From an uncultured Flavobacteriaceae bacterium (lineage in GTDB: Bacteria; Bacteroidota; Bacteroidia; Flavobacteriales; Flavobacteriaceae): a stretch of DNA of 43,722 bases. The DNA lies in contig CAJJCA010000015.1 of the NCBI GenBank assembly GCA_905182575.1, positions 1 through 43,722 on the forward strand, in the 5' to 3' direction. Of the stretch, positions 39,066 through 43,722 are shown in pieces. The first letter of the stretch is position 1; each line of letters opens with the position of its first letter. The notes under the pieces are model-generated. The model was given only the letters and a program-made list of their open reading frames with translations. It ran no database searches and was not told the DNA's origin. A program made the translations under genes and the position numbers.

Positions 39066-40448
39066 ATGTCCAGTAAAAAACCATCAATACCAAAAGGTAC
39101 TCGCGATTTTTCTCCAAAAGAGTTGGTGAAACGAAATTATTTAAAGCAATATCTTATTGCTGCTTTTGAGAATTATGGCTTCCAGACCATAGAAACTCCT
39201 TCTTTCGAAAGATCAGAAACCCTGATGGGTAAATATGGTCAAGAAGGAGATCGATTGATTTTTAAAATTCTTAATTCTGGAGATAAAGTTAAGTCAGCGG
39301 ATTTAAAAGCTTTGGAAGAAGGTAATCTATCTCAGTTTTCTAACTCACTTTCTGAAAAAGCATTGCGTTATGACCTTACGGTTCCTTTTGCTCGTTATGT
39401 AGCCCAACACCAAAATGAGATTCAATTTCCTTTTAGACGTTATCAAATCCAAACCGTATGGAGAGCCGACAGGCCTCAACATGGACGTTTCCAGGAATTT
39501 CTACAATGTGATGCAGATGTGGTCGGAGAACGTTCTATTTGGCAGGAAATCGAGGCGATACTCTTATACGACCAAGTTTTTTCTGATTTAAACTTGGGTG
39601 GTGTGACAATTCATTTGAATCACCGCAAGTTATTGGCTGGCATTGCAAAGCTTATTGGCGTTGAATCCAAGTTGATCGAATTTACAGTTGCTTTGGATAA
39701 ACTCGACAAAATTGGCAAACAAGGCGTAATAGATGAGTTGATTGCAAAAGGTTTTTCATCAGATGCTATTGATCTTTTAAAACCTATCTTGGAACTCGAT
39801 GGAAGCTTTGATTCCCAATTAAAAACCATCACTCAAATTTTAAGTAGGATTGAAGTTGCTCAAGAAGGTCTCGAAGAGTTATCATTTATCAATGAATACT
39901 TTAAAACCAGCACCTTAAAAAAAGTTAAAGTTGATCTTGATGTTACGCTTGCTCGTGGTCTCAACTATTATACTGGACTGATCCTAGAGGTTGCTCCCCC
40001 AGCTGAAGTTAAAATGGGTTCTATTGGTGGAGGAGGTCGCTATGACAATCTTACGGACTTGTTTGGATTAAAAAACACCAGTGGTTTTGGGATTTCTTTT
40101 GGCTTTGATCGAATCTATCTCGTTTTGGAAGAATTAGATTTATTTCCAAAAACACTGGAAAGTCAACCTCGATTTTTATTTTTGAATTTTGGTGAAGAGA
40201 CTGCAGCCTGTTCTTTTGAGTATTTGATGAAGTTAAGAGGGGAGGGGGTTGTTAGTGAATTTTACCCGACGGCTTCCAAACTTAAAAAACAATTCATTTA
40301 TGCCAACCAACGATCTATTCCATTTGTCATTATGATTGGTTCTGAAGAATTTAAAAATCAAGAATTTATTTTAAAGGAAATGGATACCGGAGCACAATTT
40401 CAGTATCCCTTGAAGGAATTAATTCAAAAGATAAAAGAAATACTTTAA
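39066..40448 (+). CDS. hisS: Histidyl-tRNA synthetase
   Basis: Class II aminoacyl-tRNA synthetase of about 460 aa, intact. The N-terminal KGTRDFSPKE, motif 2 (YQIQTVWRADRPQHGRFQEFLQCDADVVG), the histidine-A signature LARGLNYYTGLILEV, motif 3 (GSIGGGGRYDNLTDLFG, SGFGISFGFDRI) and an anticodon-binding C-domain are visible. The ATG at 39066 (MSSKKPSIPKGTRDF) fits relatives better than an in-frame start seven codons upstream. Its stop shares the palindromic TTAA with the convergent desaturase-like gene. Confidence 0.96.
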   Translation: MSSKKPSIPKGTRDFSPKELVKRNYLKQYLIAAFENYGFQTIETPSFERSETLMGKYGQEGDRLIFKILNSGDKVKSADLKALEEGNLSQFSNSLSEKALRYDLTVPFARYVAQHQNEIQFPFRRYQIQTVWRADRPQHGRFQEFLQCDADVVGERSIWQEIEAILLYDQVFSDLNLGGVTIHLNHRKLLAGIAKLIGVESKLIEFTVALDKLDKIGKQGVIDELIAKGFSSDAIDLLKPILELDGSFDSQLKTITQILSRIEVAQEGLEELSFINEYFKTSTLKKVKVDLDVTLARGLNYYTGLILEVAPPAEVKMGSIGGGGRYDNLTDLFGLKNTSGFGISFGFDRIYLVLEELDLFPKTLESQPRFLFLNFGEETAACSFEYLMKLRGEGVVSEFYPTASKLKKQFIYANQRSIPFVIMIGSEEFKNQEFILKEMDTGAQFQYPLKELIQKIKEIL

Positions 40449-41279
40449 TCTGATTCCGTAATCGTTGGTCTTTGATATTTTTGGAAAGGTTGTTTTAGTA
40501 GGCTTCCGATATTGCTGTTTTTCTTTTCATCAGGAAATACATCCACCCCATAGATTAATTTTTCTCGATTCTCTTCCTGAAACGTGCCAAAAATTCGATC
40601 CCAGACAGAAAAAATATTACCGTAATTAGAATCTGTATAAGGTAGCTTATTATAGTCCATTGAATTATAATAACAGAAACTAAAAAATAACTAATGACTT
40701 TATCTACGCTTTTTGGCAACTTGATGTTGGCGTGGGAAAATTGTGTTGCAATTCAAAGAAAGTGATTGGTATAAAAAGACGATTCCAATTGAAGCTCCAA
40801 TTATAAAAACACCCAGAAGTGTGAAAGTAAAACGGACGATACTTTCCAAGGGATGATGTCGATTGGCTGTTGTAGTATCTACTTTATGATCACTGTGATG
40901 AACCAAATGGATCATCCAAAGTGGTTTCACCTGATGTTCAACATAATGTGGGTAGATAGGCACCGAAGAAATCCAATAATAAAACGCCCAGTAGAACTTT
41001 AATTGGAAGTGACATTTCGGGCAACCAATTTAAGATCCCAAATTCATTTAGAATTACCCAATCTGATGTTTTTAGTAGTAAAAAAGCCATCGAAAAATTA
41101 ATTAGAATTGTTGTTATTGTAAAAAAAATATTTGGGATTGCATGCTTCCATTTTTTATAATCAAAACGGATTAATGGAAAAAACCCTTCCAGTAGCCAGA
41201 ATAAAGAAATTCCACCAACTAATATTAAACTCCGGTGTGCAGAGGGTATGTTTTCGAAATAGTGAATGATTATTTCCAA
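40445..41279 (-). CDS. Fatty acid hydroxylase/sterol desaturase family membrane protein, frameshifted
   Basis: Predicted di-iron membrane oxygenase, about 278 aa; the reaction is unknown. N-terminal helices (AHRSLILVGGISLFWLLEGFFPL; IPNIFFTITTILINFSMAFLLL) lead to the first His box HYVEH and the second HLVHH, then TTANRHHPLES. Shifts lie near 40942 (extra C), 40745-40755 and 40660-40690. The conserved ending LPYTDSNYGNIFSVWDRIFGTFQ is present, but the third His box normally just before it (HxxHH) cannot be found in any frame. The apparent start is TTG at 41279; no ATG is in frame. A role in lipid modification is inferred from the family. Confidence 0.75.
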
Positions 41280-41324
41280 AAAATTAATTTTATTAAAAAT
41301 AAGAAAATTAATTATAAATAAAAA

Positions 41325-42012
41325 TTATTGTGTTTTAAAACTATATACTCCTGAAGAAGAACTGTTTCCATTACTGTCAATTGCAACAACCTTCCAGAAG
41401 TAACTTCCCATTAACAACATCAACACCAAGCTCAGTATTGTTTTGCACATAGTCCAGTTCTCTCACTAAAGTAGATCCGTCAGTGGTGTCTAGATAAACC
41501 TTGTAAGTAACAATGTCCTTGTCTACATCAGAGCAAGTCCAGTTCAAAACAATCTCATTGAGAGAACTGACGTCTATGGTTGCAGAAGGCCTGGGAGAAA
41601 TCAATTCTGGAGGAAAAGGCGCGTAATTGACCACCTCATCTCCTGCGAGAAAGAATTTCCATTGGTCGCTGCTCGCTGATTCAGCCCCTGCTTCCCCACT
41701 GGCTATTACTTTCCAGGAATACGGCTCACCAGAATTTAGCTTAACAGCAAGTGAAGTGCTATTACTTGACAATGTTTGCCCGAAATTTGTTGTTAAGTTT
41801 ACAATGTCTAAAGAATAACTAATTGCATTGGTACTGCCTCCCCATTGAAAAATAATTTCTTTTTGGTTGTCATTTATTTTAGATCCTTCCAGACAGGTCT
41901 CATTATTGGCAGGAAATATTAATTCAAAACTTGTAGGATCACTTACCTCAGCCGCATCTTTAGAGCAAGAGAATGATAATATTATAATCAGTAAATAAAA
42001 ATAATTTTTCAT
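41325..42012 (-). CDS. Surface lipoprotein with FN3-like repeats, frameshifted at the 3' end
   Basis: About 228 aa. The signal peptide ends in the lipobox SFSC followed by SKD, marking a lipoprotein. Two fibronectin type III-like modules follow (FELIFPANNETCLEG to WKFFLAGDEV, then PPELISPRPSATIDV to the end), each with the PYSWKV or SYFWKV strand before the last loop. An extra G near 41408 changes the end; corrected, it reads NGSYFWKVVAIDSNGNSSSSGVYSF and stops at TAA 41325-41327. The gene starts four bases after the T9SS-secreted protein gene, so the two are probably co-transcribed. No catalytic features; a binding or adhesion role is plausible. Confidence 0.75.
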
Positions 42013-42016
42013 GTAC

Positions 42017-43722
42017 TTATTTTTTTAATGCGATAAAGGATTGTTTCACTGTTTTTCCAGTAAGCTTAATAATATAGCTTCCCATATTTAAATTTTGAGT
42101 GTTGACACTAATACTTCTATTATTCAGGCTTAAGTTTCCAATCAATGAATTGATTAAACGCCCTTCGGTTGAGAAAATTTCAATTTTAACTTCAGTGTCA
42201 GTTCCTCCAATGAAAAGATTAAGTTTTTCATTGAAAGGATTCGGAGAATAGGCGATGTTTTCAGACACAAAATATTGTTCTTCAAAAACGCCTTGGCATT
42301 CAAGTCCTGTTGATATTTTTACGGTATTGACTCCTTTTTTAAGTTGTACACTTTGAGAAGAACGAGCACTTTGAGTTCTGACTCCGTTATGAATAACGTC
42401 ATATACCTTTCCGCCAGAAAGCTGAAAAGTGACAAGCTCTTGGTCTTGATTTTTTGAAGCAAAAACAGTGAGCGGATCAGCATCATTTATATTAACTTCA
42501 AAACAACGCTCAAACTCACTTCTATTCACCCCTTCAGCAGTGATACACAATTTATAGTTCCCTCCCGATAGGTCTTTCTAGATTTCCATCGACTTCCCTG
42601 GATAGGTTTCTTGTTTGTTTACTGCGCCCGTAACATCGATATTATAAGACAGTTGAGAACGTCTTGAGACTCAATAGTAATGGAGTTCCCACCTGGGCAT
42701 TTTTCAGTTTTATAGAGTTTGAAGTTCTCAGACGATAAATAGAATATTTCACATCCATCTGCACCTACTCTTCTTCCCAGCGCAGTTTCGGAACAAGCAT
42801 CACTCTGGATTCCAAACACCATCTTGATCAAAGTCATCAGACACATCTCCAATACCATCTCCATCGAGATCTTCTTGATCTGGATTGGCCACCACGGGAC
42901 TGTTGTCCTCAACATCTGGAATACCATCACCATCTGAGTCATCAGTAGGAAGGGCCAATCTGGATTGCAATTCTAGAACGGTATTGGTTCCTTCTGCAAC
43001 CTGAAGTTGGAATTGAGTGATCGGTACAGCGATTTCTGGCGCTCCATCTTCAGTGTTGAAATACTCCACATCGACCTCATAAACATTGTCCTTATTGTGA
43101 TCCATTGGATTGTCAAAGCTCGGTGGATCTATAAAGGCCAAGTATTCTTCAGACTCCTCTTCATTTCTCTTAGAAACTGGAGGTGGGACTTTGATTACAA
43201 ATAGTTTTGCATCTGCTCCTCCCGTTATATTTTTTCCTGATTTTCCATTTTCCAACACCTCGATTATATGGGTTATGAAATCTCTTATAGCCTTTAGTCG
43301 TTATGTCAGATCTTGTTTTTCCATCAACCTTAAAGACTGACACATAAAAACTAGCCTCATAGGCGGTGTTTGGGACATCAATGACTTTTATTTCAGACTG
43401 TAAAATTGAAGTGCCAATTTCATTTACTGCAGTAACAGTAACCGTATGAGATTGAAGCGTTTCAAAATCAAGTTCTCCAGCCAAGAATGATATTATTTCC
43501 TTCCAAAGCAAAAAGACCAGATTCATCTTGAATACTCAGACTGATCTCTCCATCATTAAAATCAGCAGTTATAAAACCTTTAGTTGAAATATTAGCGACT
43601 ACAGTTCCAACTTCAGCGGTTTCTTCAACATCATATATGGAAACCTCAATTACTGGATCTAGATCACATAGATCACCTTCACCATCTTGATCCCAATCTT
43701 CTTGAAGAGGATTGAAATTTAA
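42017..43722 (-). CDS. T9SS-secreted multidomain surface protein (cadherin-like, TSP3), partial and frameshifted
   Basis: The 5' part lies beyond the window; at least 560 residues are seen. In order: a calcium-binding aspartate-rich segment ([15 protein letters not shown]), a cadherin-like domain ([37 protein letters not shown]), a linker, thrombospondin type 3 repeats ([32 protein letters not shown]), a flavobacterial beta-sandwich ([20 protein letters not shown]) and a type A T9SS sorting tail ([16 protein letters not shown] to the end FIALKK). Shifts occur near 43487, 43275, 42810-42820 and between 42550 and 42640. It is probably an exported, surface-attached, calcium-stabilised adhesin or enzyme scaffold; the N-terminal part needed to tell is missing. 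Confidence 0.82.

Noticed and set aside
1-43722. CRISPR array, insertion sequence, prophage or integrative element
   Set aside because: No spaced direct repeats, transposase, integrase or terminal inverted repeats were seen. The window is a typical chromosomal housekeeping region.

Overview
This is an AT-rich chromosomal window from a member of the Bacteroidota, most likely a marine flavobacterium (class Flavobacteriia). Four things support this. Several promoters fit the Bacteroidota pattern TTG-N(17-23)-TAnnTTTG. There is a secreted protein with a type IX secretion (T9SS) C-terminal tail. The families present are typical of the class: DUF4199, DUF4252, DUF6495, DUF6580, a LytTR regulator next to priA, and carB after rpmH. 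The gene complement is almost all housekeeping. I see no tRNA, rRNA, CRISPR array, insertion sequence or prophage.

Layout. 1-4034 (minus): fatty-acid block with acyl-CoA ligase, MarR regulator and acyl-CoA dehydrogenase. The MarR promoter contains a palindrome that is a good operator candidate. 4090-9053 (minus): purL and an RsmB-type rRNA methyltransferase. 9074-15599 (minus): a tightly packed run of DUF4199 protein, polyprenyl-type glycosyltransferase, phosphosugar mutase, MsbA-like ABC exporter, ECF sigma factor, putative anti-sigma factor and a Spy-like secreted sensor. 15732-21646: rpmE2, a peptide-binding lipoprotein, mtaB, a small GNAT protein, a broken alpha/beta hydrolase, a lytic transglycosylase and a TPR protein. 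21764-27291 (plus): rpmH, a strong terminator, carB, DUF6580 and a BtuB-like TonB-dependent receptor. 27288-33104: S41 peptidase lipoprotein, DUF4252 protein, purB, a carboxypeptidase-regulatory-like protein, rdgB and rlmH. 33196-41279: damaged yihY, priA, a LytTR regulator with a degenerate receiver, rpsF-rpsR-rplI, DUF6495, hisS and a sterol-desaturase-like protein. 41325-43722 (minus): an FN3-like lipoprotein behind a large T9SS-secreted protein that runs off the window.

The main caveat is frameshifts. At least 40 single- or double-base shifts interrupt otherwise well-conserved genes, including purL, carB, priA, rplI, purB and mtaB, which a free-living cell is expected to need. Many lie in short homopolymers or simple repeats, and in most cases adding or removing one base restores the family sequence. 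I therefore read them as sequencing or assembly errors and give the full reconstructed gene spans. Two places do not fit simple indels: a roughly 165-bp segment inside yihY that is open only on the opposite strand, and the lost third histidine box of the sterol-desaturase-like protein.

I did not find a clearly new multi-gene system. The most interesting leads are the sigma/anti-sigma/Spy module, whose membrane protein carries a duplicated FKVPxNYF motif; the MarR operator candidate; the DUF6580/BtuB pair; and the LytTR regulator lacking the phospho-acceptor aspartate.
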